A stretch of 64,000 bases of DNA from Lentisphaerota bacterium (GCA_015061685.1 SUWD01000004.1:62001-126000); one strand, 5' to 3'; counted from the first letter of the stretch, positions 37,253-44,655 are shown. Notes: generated by a model not told the origin, from the letters alone. A program made the numbers and translations.

Positions 37253-37454
37253 TGGTCGGGGTGGGGGGAGTCGACGAGGCGAAGCCGAGTGCCTGAACAA
37301 AGTGAAGGCAACCCCGGACAAGTGAGCAATCCCATTTTTTGCATGTGCAAAAAATAACTGAAGCAAAAAGAAAACTCATGACGGAGCAAATCCTATTTGC
37401 AAAAGTCAGGAGTTAATTTTTGCGGGGATTGCTTACGGCTTTGCGGCAAAAAAA
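37253..37454 (-). repeat. tRNA-linked tandem repeat, unit B (202 bp)
   Basis: Same as unit A apart from three substitutions seen by eye and the length of one poly-A tract. It adjoins the tRNA gene. Its TGGTCGGGGTGGGGGGAGTCGA segment (22 nt, split here as TGGTCGGGGTGG and GGGGAGTCGA) is identical to the T-arm/acceptor/CCA end of the tRNA. Confidence 0.85.
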
Positions 37455-37530
37455 TGGTCGGGGTGGGGGGAGTCGAACCCCCGACATCTTGCTCCCAAAG
37501 CAAGCGCGCTAGCCACTGCGCTACACCCCG
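37455..37530 (-). tRNA. tRNA-Pro (anticodon TGG)
   Basis: 76 nt, with CCA encoded. Acceptor CGGGGTG pairs with CACCCCG; D-arm GCGC-AGTGGCTA-GCGC; anticodon stem CTTGC/GCAAG with loop TTTGGGA, giving anticodon TGG; T-arm GGGGG-TTCGACT-CCCCC. All stems are intact and the discriminator is A. It reads CCN proline codons. A promoter precedes it, and its 3' end is repeated twice in the downstream array. Confidence 0.97.
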
Positions 37531-37550
37531 ATCAAAGTTGACGGTCTAAT

Positions 37551-37579
37551 AAAATACTCCACATTTTACATTTATTCAA
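37551..37579 (-). promoter_or_regulatory. Promoter of tRNA-Pro
   Basis: Minus strand -35 TTGAAT (37574-37579), 17-nt spacer, -10 TATTTT (37551-37556). Predicted start ~14 nt before the mature 5' end. Confidence 0.6.
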
Positions 37580-37599
37580 GGGTATCGGGCAATAAAGAC

Positions 37600-37627
37600 T
37601 TGATTTTTCCCGGATTAAACTTATTTT
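37600..37627 (+). promoter_or_regulatory. Promoter of the hsp20 pair
   Basis: -35 TTGATT (37600-37605), 16-nt spacer, -10 TATTTT (37622-37627). No CIRCE element and no good heat-shock sigma consensus was found. The ~70-nt leader has a hairpin at 37654-37678. Confidence 0.45.
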
Positions 37628-37653
37628 GTACCACCTTAGAGGAGAAACATCCC

Positions 37654-37678
37654 GCCGGAAATGCGGCGTTATTCCGGC
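37654..37678 (+). other. Hairpin in the 5' leader of the first hsp20 gene
   Basis: GCCGGAA (37654-37660) and TTCCGGC (37672-37678) form a perfect 7-bp stem with an 11-nt loop. An alternative pairing CCGC/GCGG overlaps it. The ribosome binding site (GAGGAG, from about 37692) is outside the stem. Confidence 0.45.
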
Positions 37679-37705
37679 AGGACAAACAAAAGAGGAGAAT
37701 GTTTT

Positions 37706-38182
37706 ATGAATCTGCTTGCCAAACGCGAACATGAAGTACCTGCCGCTCTGGAAAAAGTCTTCCCGGGAATGGATGAACTTGTCCGCAGTATGTTCGGTCG
37801 CATGATCGAACCTGGTTCCGGTCTGCTCCGCGGATCAGTTTTTGATTCACGCTGGGAAACCGAACTCAAAGATGATGAAGTCGTCGTCAAAATTTCCTGT
37901 CCCGGCTGCAAAAGCAGTGAATTCGATCTGGAAATCGTAGGAGACTTCCTCAATTTCAAAATCTGTCACTGCGAGGAAAAAGAGAATTCCGCAAAAAACA
38001 AACATTATGTTTTCCGGGAACGCTCATGTGCCGAATACGAGGACAGCATCAAAATCCCCGTCCCCATCAAAGGCAGCGAAGCAAAAGCTAAATATGCCGA
38101 TGGCGTGATCTGTGTCAGAATCCCCAGAGATAGGCAGAAACCGCTCCCGGCAAAAACCATTAAAGTCATCTGCGGAAAATAA
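37706..38182 (+). CDS. Hsp20/alpha-crystallin family small heat shock protein (1)
   Basis: 158 residues. N-terminal arm MNLLAKREHEVPAALEKVFPGMDEL, then a crystallin domain (about residues 50-150) with DDEVVVKISCPGCKSSEFDLEIVGDFLNF and AKYADGVICVRIPR, ending with KTIKVICGK. It lacks a clear C-terminal I-X-I motif. The ATG follows GAGGAG at 8 nt. A Cys pair in PGCKS is unusual for the family. It holds unfolded proteins for refolding. Co-transcribed with the second Hsp20 gene 14 nt downstream. Confidence 0.87.
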   Translation: MNLLAKREHEVPAALEKVFPGMDELVRSMFGRMIEPGSGLLRGSVFDSRWETELKDDEVVVKISCPGCKSSEFDLEIVGDFLNFKICHCEEKENSAKNKHYVFRERSCAEYEDSIKIPVPIKGSEAKAKYADGVICVRIPRDRQKPLPAKTIKVICGK

Positions 38183-38196
38183 TGGAGGAACTTATC

Positions 38197-38562
38197 ATGG
38201 CCAAGAAAAATGAAGATAAAAAAGAGATGGAAAAAATGCCCGCCGCAGAAAAACATGATTTCATCGCCATCCGCCCCGCCGCCGATGTTACCGATGAATA
38301 TGACGGCATGGAAATTTCTTTTGAATTGCCCGGTGTTTCCGCCGAAAATGTGGAACTGGAAGTCAAAAACCGCCTGCTGACCCTCAAAGCCCAAAGCACT
38401 CTCCACCGCCGGGGTATGCCCATTTTATACAAACGGGCATTTTATCTCTCTGATGCAGTGGATTCTGATAATATCACGGCAAAGATCAGCGACGGTATCC
38501 TGACCCTCTTTCTGCCGAAGTCAGAAAGTGCCAAAACCCACAAGATCACCGTTGAGGAATAA
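38197..38562 (+). CDS. Hsp20/alpha-crystallin family small heat shock protein (2)
   Basis: About 121 residues. A charged N terminus (MAKKNEDKKEMEKMP) precedes the alpha-crystallin domain: ISFELPGVSAENVELEVKN, YKRAFYLSDAVDSDNITAKIS and DGILTLFLPKSES. The start at 38197 follows GGAGGA that overlaps an alternative ATG at 38182. Divergence from the first copy suggests hetero-oligomers like IbpA/IbpB. A strong intrinsic terminator lies 33 nt downstream. Confidence 0.88.
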   Translation: MAKKNEDKKEMEKMPAAEKHDFIAIRPAADVTDEYDGMEISFELPGVSAENVELEVKNRLLTLKAQSTLHRRGMPILYKRAFYLSDAVDSDNITAKISDGILTLFLPKSESAKTHKITVEE

Positions 38563-38594
38563 CTTAAACGATTACCGGAAAATTACGCCGCTTT

Positions 38595-38627
38595 TCCGTC
38601 CGGAATCCTCTGCCGGGCGGATTTTTT
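38595..38627 (+). terminator. Intrinsic terminator of the hsp20 operon
   Basis: Stem TCCGTCCGG (38595-38603) with CCGGGCGGA (38613-38621, one G-U pair) and a T6 tract. It overlaps the stop of the convergent PocR/AraC gene by 2 nt. Confidence 0.85.
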
Positions 38628-39498
38628 ATTCATTCTCGCCGGAAATATTGACCTTCCCTGCCCTGCTCATCTGGCTGCGGAATTTACCCGGCGGCATTCC
38701 ACGGCGGCGGCTGAATACCCTCGAAAAGTAAAATTGATCGCAGAAGCCGGAAGCGTATGCCACCTCCGCCACAGTAGCTTCGGGATCATCACGCCACATC
38801 TTTTCAGCAATTTTCAACCTCGCATCCAGAAGCAGTCCTTTGAAACTGGTCTGGTAATTATTCCGCAAAAACTGCGAAATAGTCGAAACACTGCGGCCAA
38901 GTTTTTTCGCCATATCCGGCAGACGGATATCTTCTGAAGCGTGTTTTTCAATATACATGTCTATCTCGTTACGCAGACGGTCGCCCTGCAATACTGCCAA
39001 TTCACGCACGGCAATATAATCGATCAGAGTTTTAAGCACCCCCAGAACCGCCTGCAGTTTTTCATCCGTAAAACAGGGCAATTCATAATATGCCCGGCGT
39101 AAGCTCTCCCGGTGTTCCTCCGGGATCAACTGCCAATCCGGTTCCTCATCACCATCTATGCGGAATTGCCCGAACATCACAAAACCTGCCACCCGGTTGC
39201 GTACCGTGACCGGGGCAAGGCACTCATGCAGACCGGCATGGCAGCGGTAGTTGATGATCTCATTACATTCAACCGCTTCACGCTGTTTGTCACAATCCAT
39301 GGAAACACAGCGGTCATAGCCGTGCAGAACCTCATGCACCAGCGAACAATATGTACAATTCCGCATCTCTTTGCCGCGGCGGAGACGTTCACCGGCAAGA
39401 GAGAAAAAGGTTACCCGTACATCAAGCAGTGAGGCGAAATCATCCAGAAGACGCTGCACCTCATCACTGAGAAACAATTCCATCGGCATGCTGCCCAT
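38626..39498 (-). CDS. AraC-family regulator with PocR-type sensory domain
   Basis: About 290 residues. N-terminal PocR domain with a Cys-rich pattern (CTYC, then YDRCVSMDC, YRCHAGLHECLAPV), which in PocR binds small hydrocarbon ligands and may bind metal or Fe-S here. The C-terminal AraC helix-turn-helix pair (RLPDMAKKLGRSVSTISQFL; ATVAEVAYASGFCDQFYFSRVF) is complete. The ATG at 39498 follows AGGAGG; an upstream frame extension of 21 codons lacks a ribosome site. Divergent from the NahK-like kinase gene, its likely target. Confidence 0.88.
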   Translation of the reverse strand: MGSMPMELFLSDEVQRLLDDFASLLDVRVTFFSLAGERLRRGKEMRNCTYCSLVHEVLHGYDRCVSMDCDKQREAVECNEIINYRCHAGLHECLAPVTVRNRVAGFVMFGQFRIDGDEEPDWQLIPEEHRESLRRAYYELPCFTDEKLQAVLGVLKTLIDYIAVRELAVLQGDRLRNEIDMYIEKHASEDIRLPDMAKKLGRSVSTISQFLRNNYQTSFKGLLLDARLKIAEKMWRDDPEATVAEVAYASGFCDQFYFSRVFSRRRGMPPGKFRSQMSRAGKVNISGENE

Positions 39499-39541
39499 CG
39501 CTGACCTCCTGATTTTGGGGTTGTTTACTGATCCGGCTATA

Positions 39542-39570
39542 AATATACACCACGTTTGCAAAAAAGTCCA
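39542..39570 (-). promoter_or_regulatory. Promoter of the PocR/AraC regulator gene
   Basis: Minus strand -35-like TGGACT (39565-39570), 17-nt spacer, -10 TATATT (39542-39547). Start predicted ~37 nt before the ATG. Confidence 0.45.
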
Positions 39571-39663
39571 TAGTTGCAGTGGATTTTATAGTGGCAAAAT
39601 CATATTTTTCCGGCTATATTATATTGTCAACAGAAAAATTCTGAATCAACAAGAGGTGAAAAA

Positions 39664-40755
39664 ATGAGTAATTTCGATCTTGCCGCCATCGCCGGCGGTT
39701 TCCAAGTCAAAGGCAAATTTGTCAACGCTGAAAGATACGGTACCGGACACATCAACGATACTTTCAAAATGGCGACCACGGAAGAAAATTATATCCTCCA
39801 GAGAATCAATACCGCCATTTTCAAAGAACCAGTCCTCCTGATGGACAACTTCGTAAAAGTTTCCAAACATATCGCCGGAAAAATCGCCGCCGAAAAAAAT
39901 GCCGATCCCAACTGCCGCCGCCGCTTTCTGCAGGTGATCTCCTCATTCAAAGATGAGCCGTTTTTTATCGACAATGACGGGAACTTCTGGCGGTGCTACA
40001 TTTTCGTCGATGAAGCAAGGACTTATGACGTGCTGGAAAATTCCTCCCAGGCTTTCGCCGCCGCCAAAGCATTCGGAGCTTTTCAGAATGACCTCGCCGA
40101 TCTCCCCGGCAGACTCAATGAAACCATCGCCAATTTCCACAATACCCCCAGCCGATTCAACGACCTGATGAATGCCGTCAAAGCTGATAAATGCGGCAGA
40201 CTCAAAGAGGTCTCTCCGGAATTGGATTTCATCGTCGCCAGAGAAAAAGAGTATTCACTTTTGCTCAATGAACTTGCCGCCGGAAATGTCTTTGAAAGAA
40301 CCACCCACAACGATACCAAACTCAATAACGTCCTGATCGACGACCTTACCGGTGAAGGAGTCTGCGTGATCGACCTTGATACCGTCATGCCCGGTCTGCC
40401 GCACTATGACTTCGGTGATATGGTGCGTACCGGAACCAGTCCCGCCCCGGAAGATGAATTGGATCTCTCCAAAGTCGGGATGCGGTTTGAAATGTTTGAA
40501 GCACTTCTGCGGGGATTCCTCTCCACCGCCGGAAACTTCCTCAATGCCAGAGAAAAAGAGCTGCTGCCATTCTCCGGCAAACTCATCACTCTGGAGATCG
40601 GTATGCGGTTCCTGACCGATTACCTCTCCGGGGATGTCTATTTCAAGATCCACCGGGAAAAACACAACCTCGACCGCTGCCGCACCCAAATCAAACTTGC
40701 CCAGTCCATCGAGGAACAATTTGATGCCATGCAGAAGCTCAACGCTTCTCTCTGA
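39664..40755 (+). CDS. APH-fold sugar kinase, N-acetylhexosamine 1-kinase-like
   Basis: 363 residues. Aminoglycoside-phosphotransferase/choline-kinase fold. Nucleotide-binding loop RYGTGHINDTF, beta-3 Lys replaced by the NYILQRINTAIF segment typical of this subgroup, catalytic loop THNDTKLNNVLID (Asp and Asn), and metal-binding VCVIDLDTVMPG, followed by HYDFGDMVRTG. The order GTGHINDTF...NYILQRIN matches NahK enzymes, which phosphorylate GlcNAc/GalNAc at C1 in the lacto-N-biose/galacto-N-biose route; the exact sugar is inferred. AAGAGGTG precedes the ATG. Divergent from the PocR/AraC regulator. Confidence 0.82.
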   Translation: MSNFDLAAIAGGFQVKGKFVNAERYGTGHINDTFKMATTEENYILQRINTAIFKEPVLLMDNFVKVSKHIAGKIAAEKNADPNCRRRFLQVISSFKDEPFFIDNDGNFWRCYIFVDEARTYDVLENSSQAFAAAKAFGAFQNDLADLPGRLNETIANFHNTPSRFNDLMNAVKADKCGRLKEVSPELDFIVAREKEYSLLLNELAAGNVFERTTHNDTKLNNVLIDDLTGEGVCVIDLDTVMPGLPHYDFGDMVRTGTSPAPEDELDLSKVGMRFEMFEALLRGFLSTAGNFLNAREKELLPFSGKLITLEIGMRFLTDYLSGDVYFKIHREKHNLDRCRTQIKLAQSIEEQFDAMQKLNASL

Positions 40756-41455
40756 ATACTTTTGGAAGGGGGCCGCTCACGCCACCCGCTCGGAAAGTTG
40801 CGGGGTAAAAAAAATAAAAAAATCTGCCACCGGGTGCTACCCGGACGCGGTCAAGCGGCGGGACGCTTGTCGCCGCCATAAGCGGCGAAACATTCGCCGT
40901 AAGGCGGTCATATCGCCGGCAGGGCGATACCCCCTGCCGGGAGCGAAGTCATGGTAAACGCAAGTTTTCCATGACACTTGAGCGGGAGGCAGCACCCGGC
41001 GGGTTGCGTTGCCACTGGTGCTTTTGCAGGGGGCTGCTCACGCCGCACCCCCTGCACCCCCAAGGCGCCCGCACAGCGGGTTTTGTACAGGTTCGGTTTG
41101 ACTTCCCGGCTTTGTCGGCCTTTGGCTCCGAAATTTGCGTCCACACTCAGACCCACTGCCGCCTTTTCTGGCGGCAGGTGGGATCTTGGACTGTGTCCGC
41201 GAGTTGCCGCACCGGGGGAGGATCCCCCGGAACCCCCTCGCACCGGCGTGCAACGCCTGGTGCAACCCGGCCCGCAGACTGCAAACGGTATAAAAGGTTA
41301 TGCGGGTCTTATAAGTCCTACAAGTCTTATAAGTCCTACAAGAGTCACCGCCCACAGAAGCCCAAGCGGCTCACCCACGGTGCAATCAAAAGCCACTGAC
41401 TGGAGCGGAGCAAGTCAAAATTGACGGCAAAATTGTTAAAAATTATACAACTTCC
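40756..41455. other. GC-rich, hairpin-rich intergenic region without a credible gene
   Basis: 700 nt upstream of the TIR-LRR promoter, visibly more G+C-rich than its surroundings. Contains a series of short dyads (TCGCCGC-N5-GCGGCGA near 40870, TATCGCC-N5-GGCGATA near 40912), CGGGGGAGGATCCCCCG near 41214, and the 18-bp direct repeats at 41306-41341. Reading frames here are Arg/Pro-rich on both strands and have no ribosome sites. The stretch AATCAAAAGCCACTGACTGG near 41385 resembles one at about 43685 on the far side of the TIR-LRR gene. Confidence 0.6.
41306..41341 (+). repeat. Two 18-bp direct repeats
   Basis: GTCTTATAAGTCCTACAA is repeated exactly twice (41306-41323 and 41324-41341). Each copy contains the palindrome TTATAA. 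Located ~120 nt before the TIR-LRR promoter. Confidence 0.85.
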
Positions 41456-41484
41456 TTGTATTGCATTAAATACGATGCTATATT
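41456..41484 (+). promoter_or_regulatory. Promoter of the TIR-LRR gene
   Basis: -35 TTGTAT (41456-41461), 17-nt spacer, -10 TATATT (41479-41484). Predicted start ~33 nt before the ATG at 41524. Confidence 0.6.
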
Positions 41485-41523
41485 AACCGCATTATTATTT
41501 ACAGCCAACAGCGGGGAAAATCC

Positions 41524-43566
41524 ATGGCAAAAATTCAATGCAAAATGTGCGGCGGCTCTCTGGAGCTGCCGGAAAATATTTCAAGCGGAGAGTGTCCTTA
41601 CTGCGGCACCTTGACCACGTTTCCTAAAATTTCCGGCGAACATCAGGAAAATCTCTACAACCGGGCGGAACACTTCCGCCGGATAAATGAATATGACAAG
41701 GCGGTTGCCGCTTACGAGAAAATAATTGAAGCAACTCCGGATGATCCGGAAGCCTACTGGGGACTGGTTCTCTCCCGCTTCGGTATCGAATATGTCGAAG
41801 ATCCCCTCACCCATGAACGTATCCCCACCTGTCACCGAGTGCAGTTTGAGTCCATTCTCAATGATGCCGACTACCTTGCCGCTCTCGATCACGCCGGAAG
41901 TGCCGAAAAAGATATCTACGAAAACGAAGCCAAATGCATTGCCGATATCCAGAAAAATATTCTGCGGGTCTCCAATCAGGAGAAACCCTTTGATGTCTTT
42001 ATCTGCTACAAAGAGACCACCGACGGCGGCAGCCGCACCAAAGATTCAGCTCTGGCACAGGATATCTACTACCAGTTGACCAATGCCGGATACAAGGTCT
42101 TTTTCTCCCGGATCACCCTTGAGTCAAAGCTCGGTCAGCAGTATGAACCGTACATCTTTGCCGCCTTGAATTCAGCTAAAGTCATGCTGGTCATCGGTTC
42201 AAAGAAAGAGTATTTTGAGGCAGTCTGGGTACGCAATGAGTGGAGCAGATTCCTCGCATTGATGAAAAAAGACCGCTCCAAACTGCTCATTCCCTGCTAC
42301 AAAGATATGGATGCCTACGATATTCCCGATGAATTGTCCATGTTTCAGGCACAGGATATGGGAAAGATCGGCTTTATTCAGGATCTGCTCCACGGTATCG
42401 CCAAAGTGGTGACGAAAAACGATCCATCTGTCGCCCCGGCTCCGGCGTCATCTACTGCCGCCGGCGATGCCAACAGCAAAGATCACCCGTTTCTGCAAAG
42501 AGCAAAACTCTTTCTGGAAACAGAGGAATTTGATTCAGCCAAAGAGTATTGCGAAAAATTGCTGGATCTCAATCCCCAAAACGGCTGGGCGTACTTCTAC
42601 CGGATAATGGCAGAAAATAAAGTCGGGGATGAGAAGTTATTGCTCAATATTGACGGAATCGATCAACAGAAAACATTTCAACTTGCCAAAAGATTTGCAG
42701 ACAATCGTTTAGCGGAAATTTTGGATGAAATAATCAATTTCCGGATAGAAGAAGAACAACGCAGAGCTGAAGAAGAGCAAAATCGTTACAGGAAGCAATT
42801 GGTATGTCTTTGCCAAAGATATTCCGATCGACGGCAGGAAGAAGAACAACGCAGAGCTGAAGAAGAGCAAAGACGGCGGGAAGAAGAACAAAGACTGCGG
42901 GAAGAAAAAAGACGGCAGGAAGAAGAGCAGAGATTCAAAAAAATCCTCCTGTACTTGTTGTTACCCATTATCGGCATTGTTAGTATTGCGGTTGCCGTTT
43001 TCATTGCCTTTCCCTACATCAGAGGTTACAAATCAGATGGTAAAACACTGATTGAAGTAACAGATAAAAACATTACTGAATTTACCATTCCGGATGGCGT
43101 AACGGAGATTGAAAATTGGGCATTTAGGGGTTGTAAAAGTCTGAAAAGTATTACCATCCCCGACAGCGTAACGAAGATTTGGATTGGGGCATTTAGGGGT
43201 TGCTCAAGTCTGAAAAGTGTTACCATTCCCGACAGCGTAACGGTGATTGAAAATGGGGCATTTAGTGGTTGCTCAAGTTTGACTAGTGTTACCATTCCCG
43301 ACAGCGTAACGTGGATTGGGTGGGGGACATTTGAGGGTTGCTCAAGTTTGACAAGTATTACCATTCCCGACAGCGTAACGGTGATTAAGGCTAGGGCATT
43401 TAGGGGTTGCTCAAGTCTGACAAGTATTACCATTCCCGACAGCGTAAAGGAGATTTGGTGGGAGGCATTTAGGGGTTGTAAAAGTCTGAAAAGTGTTATG
43501 ATACCGCAAAATTGCATTGTTGATTCTGAAGCTTTTCCCGACGGCTGTGAAGTAATACGCCGCTGA
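41524..43566 (+). CDS. TIR domain-transmembrane-BspA-type leucine-rich-repeat protein
   Basis: 680 residues in this order. Zinc ribbon C6-x2-C9/C24-x2-C27; TPR-like helices ~42-85; TIR domain ~156-290 (FDVFICYKE, VFFSRITLESKLGQQYEPYI, AVWVRNEWSRF); second TPR-like segment ~322-400; charged coiled coil rich in EEEQRR ~406-470; one membrane span ~473-497; and six BspA-type LRR_5 repeats of 23 residues ~517-660 (SLTSITIPDSVTVI and variants). Glu208 in YEP sits where TIR NADases have the catalytic Glu. Predicted topology: TIR in the cytoplasm, LRRs outside or in the periplasm. The zinc ribbon-TPR-TIR front is known from gut bacteria; the fused LRR ectodomain makes it receptor-like. No partner effector gene is adjacent. 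Confidence 0.88.
   Translation: MAKIQCKMCGGSLELPENISSGECPYCGTLTTFPKISGEHQENLYNRAEHFRRINEYDKAVAAYEKIIEATPDDPEAYWGLVLSRFGIEYVEDPLTHERIPTCHRVQFESILNDADYLAALDHAGSAEKDIYENEAKCIADIQKNILRVSNQEKPFDVFICYKETTDGGSRTKDSALAQDIYYQLTNAGYKVFFSRITLESKLGQQYEPYIFAALNSAKVMLVIGSKKEYFEAVWVRNEWSRFLALMKKDRSKLLIPCYKDMDAYDIPDELSMFQAQDMGKIGFIQDLLHGIAKVVTKNDPSVAPAPASSTAAGDANSKDHPFLQRAKLFLETEEFDSAKEYCEKLLDLNPQNGWAYFYRIMAENKVGDEKLLLNIDGIDQQKTFQLAKRFADNRLAEILDEIINFRIEEEQRRAEEEQNRYRKQLVCLCQRYSDRRQEEEQRRAEEEQRRREEEQRLREEKRRQEEEQRFKKILLYLLLPIIGIVSIAVAVFIAFPYIRGYKSDGKTLIEVTDKNITEFTIPDGVTEIENWAFRGCKSLKSITIPDSVTKIWIGAFRGCSSLKSVTIPDSVTVIENGAFSGCSSLTSVTIPDSVTWIGWGTFEGCSSLTSITIPDSVTVIKARAFRGCSSLTSITIPDSVKEIWWEAFRGCKSLKSVMIPQNCIVDSEAFPDGCEVIRR
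43084..43497 (+). repeat. Six 69-bp tandem repeats encoding the LRR ectodomain
   Basis: Units begin ACCATTCCCGACAGCGTAAC (or close variants) at about 43084, 43153, 43222, 43291, 43360 and 43429. The IPDSVT half is near-identical between units, whereas the three or four codons after it vary. Confidence 0.9.
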
Positions 43567-43763
43567 CTGCTTTACCCTTGGGTGGAGCAAAGCTAAAACG
43601 GAATTGAACAGAATTGAACGGTGGAGGGCTTGGCAAGCTCACGGTCAGAGCCACGCAGACTGCAGGGGTGTTTGTGGCCAGGGGTGCATCAAAGCCACTG
43701 ACTGCCGGGCATCGGGTGGAGCGGGCAATGCCGCATAAGCCGTACAGGCAGTTGCCCCCGGGT
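43567..43763. other. GC-rich 3' flank of the TIR-LRR gene, no gene found
   Basis: About 200 nt of G+C-rich sequence with GCATCAAAGCCACTGACTG near 43685 and GGGTGGAGCGGG, related to sequence near 41385 upstream of the gene, and GCCACGCAGACTGCAGGGG near 43650, related to sequence near 31067. No open reading frame with a ribosome site. Confidence 0.55.
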
Positions 43764-43794
43764 AAGCGGATGGTTTATACTGTCCGCTTTTTTT
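43764..43794 (+). terminator. Intrinsic terminator downstream of the TIR-LRR gene
   Basis: AAGCGGA (43764-43770), 12-nt loop, TCCGCTT (43783-43789), followed by further Ts to 43794. Confidence 0.7.
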
Positions 43795-43805
43795 ATTTCT
43801 CACCC

Positions 43806-43834
43806 TTGAATAACACCGCAAAAGGTGTTATTTT
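43806..43834 (+). promoter_or_regulatory. Promoter of the esterase-debranching operon with dyad in the spacer
   Basis: -35 TTGAAT (43806-43811), 17-nt spacer, -10 TATTTT (43829-43834). The perfect dyad AATAACACC-N6-GGTGTTATT (43809-43832) overlaps both boxes, which would make it an operator; alternatively it is a weak terminator hairpin. The predicted start is ~36 nt before the ATG at 43876. Confidence 0.55.
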
Positions 43835-43875
43835 TAATGGTGGACAAACATGTGTTAAAATCAAGGATTTGAAAT

Positions 43876-44652
43876 ATGGCTTTTTTAGAATGTAATTTCC
43901 ACTCGGTCGTACTGCAGAAAGCGGTCAGTATGAATGTGGTTATCCCCCAGTTTTCCCAAAACCGCCCCGAAGAACGCAAAGTTATGTATCTGCTCCACGG
44001 CTTGAGCGATGATGCCTCTATGTGGATGCGGCGGACTTCCATAGAGCGTTACGCCGACAGATACGATATGATCGTAATCATGCCCGACGGCGGCAGAGGT
44101 TTTTACACTGACGCAGTAAACGGCAGTCAATACTGGACGTTCCTTGCCGAAGAACTGCCGGGAACCGTCCGGAAATTATTCAATATCGACCCCAAAAAGG
44201 AGAATTGTTTCGCCGCCGGATTATCCATGGGCGGTTACGGTGCGATCAAACTCGGACTCCGATGCCCGGAAAAATTCGCCGCCGTCGCCGGTCTTTCCAG
44301 TCTGGTCGATCTGAAATTGCGTTACCGGGCAACTGATACTGCTTCATGGAGAAGTGAATTGCGTGCCATTTTCGGCTCCACCGCACAGCTCGCACCACGG
44401 GGCAATGACCTCTTTGATCTGGCTGAAAAACTCCGCATCTCCGGTAAAGAGATGCCCGAAATCCTCTCCATTTGCGGTACGGAGGATTTCATGATCGAAG
44501 ATAACCGGAAATTCAACCGCTTCATGCGGAAAATCGAATATCCCGGATTCTATTCCTTTGAACGCCCCGGAAGTCATACCTGGGAATTCTGGGATCAGTA
44601 TATTCAGGATGTGATGGTATTTTTCACCACCGGACAACTGCCGGAGAAATAA
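43876..44652 (+). CDS. Alpha/beta-hydrolase esterase (esterase D/feruloyl-esterase type)
   Basis: 258 residues. Putative_esterase (PF00756-type) fold: YLLHGLSDDASMWM, nucleophile elbow GLSMGGYGAIKLG with the catalytic Ser, acid in CGTEDFM, and His in RPGSHTWEFWDQ. No signal peptide, so it acts in the cytoplasm, probably deacylating imported oligosaccharides or formyl/acetyl esters. AAGGA precedes the ATG. First gene of the operon with the GH13/debranching fusion (3-nt gap) and a D-aminoacylase-like gene. Confidence 0.87.
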   Translation: MAFLECNFHSVVLQKAVSMNVVIPQFSQNRPEERKVMYLLHGLSDDASMWMRRTSIERYADRYDMIVIMPDGGRGFYTDAVNGSQYWTFLAEELPGTVRKLFNIDPKKENCFAAGLSMGGYGAIKLGLRCPEKFAAVAGLSSLVDLKLRYRATDTASWRSELRAIFGSTAQLAPRGNDLFDLAEKLRISGKEMPEILSICGTEDFMIEDNRKFNRFMRKIEYPGFYSFERPGSHTWEFWDQYIQDVMVFFTTGQLPEK

Positions 44653-44655
44653 ACA

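Noticed and set aside
36966..37389. Two overlapping ~130-codon frames with internally duplicated Cys/Phe-rich sequence
   Set aside because: They run through the tRNA-linked tandem repeats and into noncoding flanks; the duplication is of the DNA repeat, with no ribosome site or known domain.
37654..37720. ROSE- or fourU-type RNA thermometer before hsp20
   Set aside because: The ribosome binding site is outside the hairpin, and no U-rich anti-Shine-Dalgarno pairing was found.
40908..41424. Several 100-150 codon frames on both strands
   Set aside because: G+C-rich noncoding region gives long chance frames; translations are Pro/Arg/Gly-rich and unrelated to each other.
43084..43497. Possible CRISPR-like array
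   Set aside because: The 69-bp units are in frame in the TIR-LRR gene and are not separated by unique spacers.
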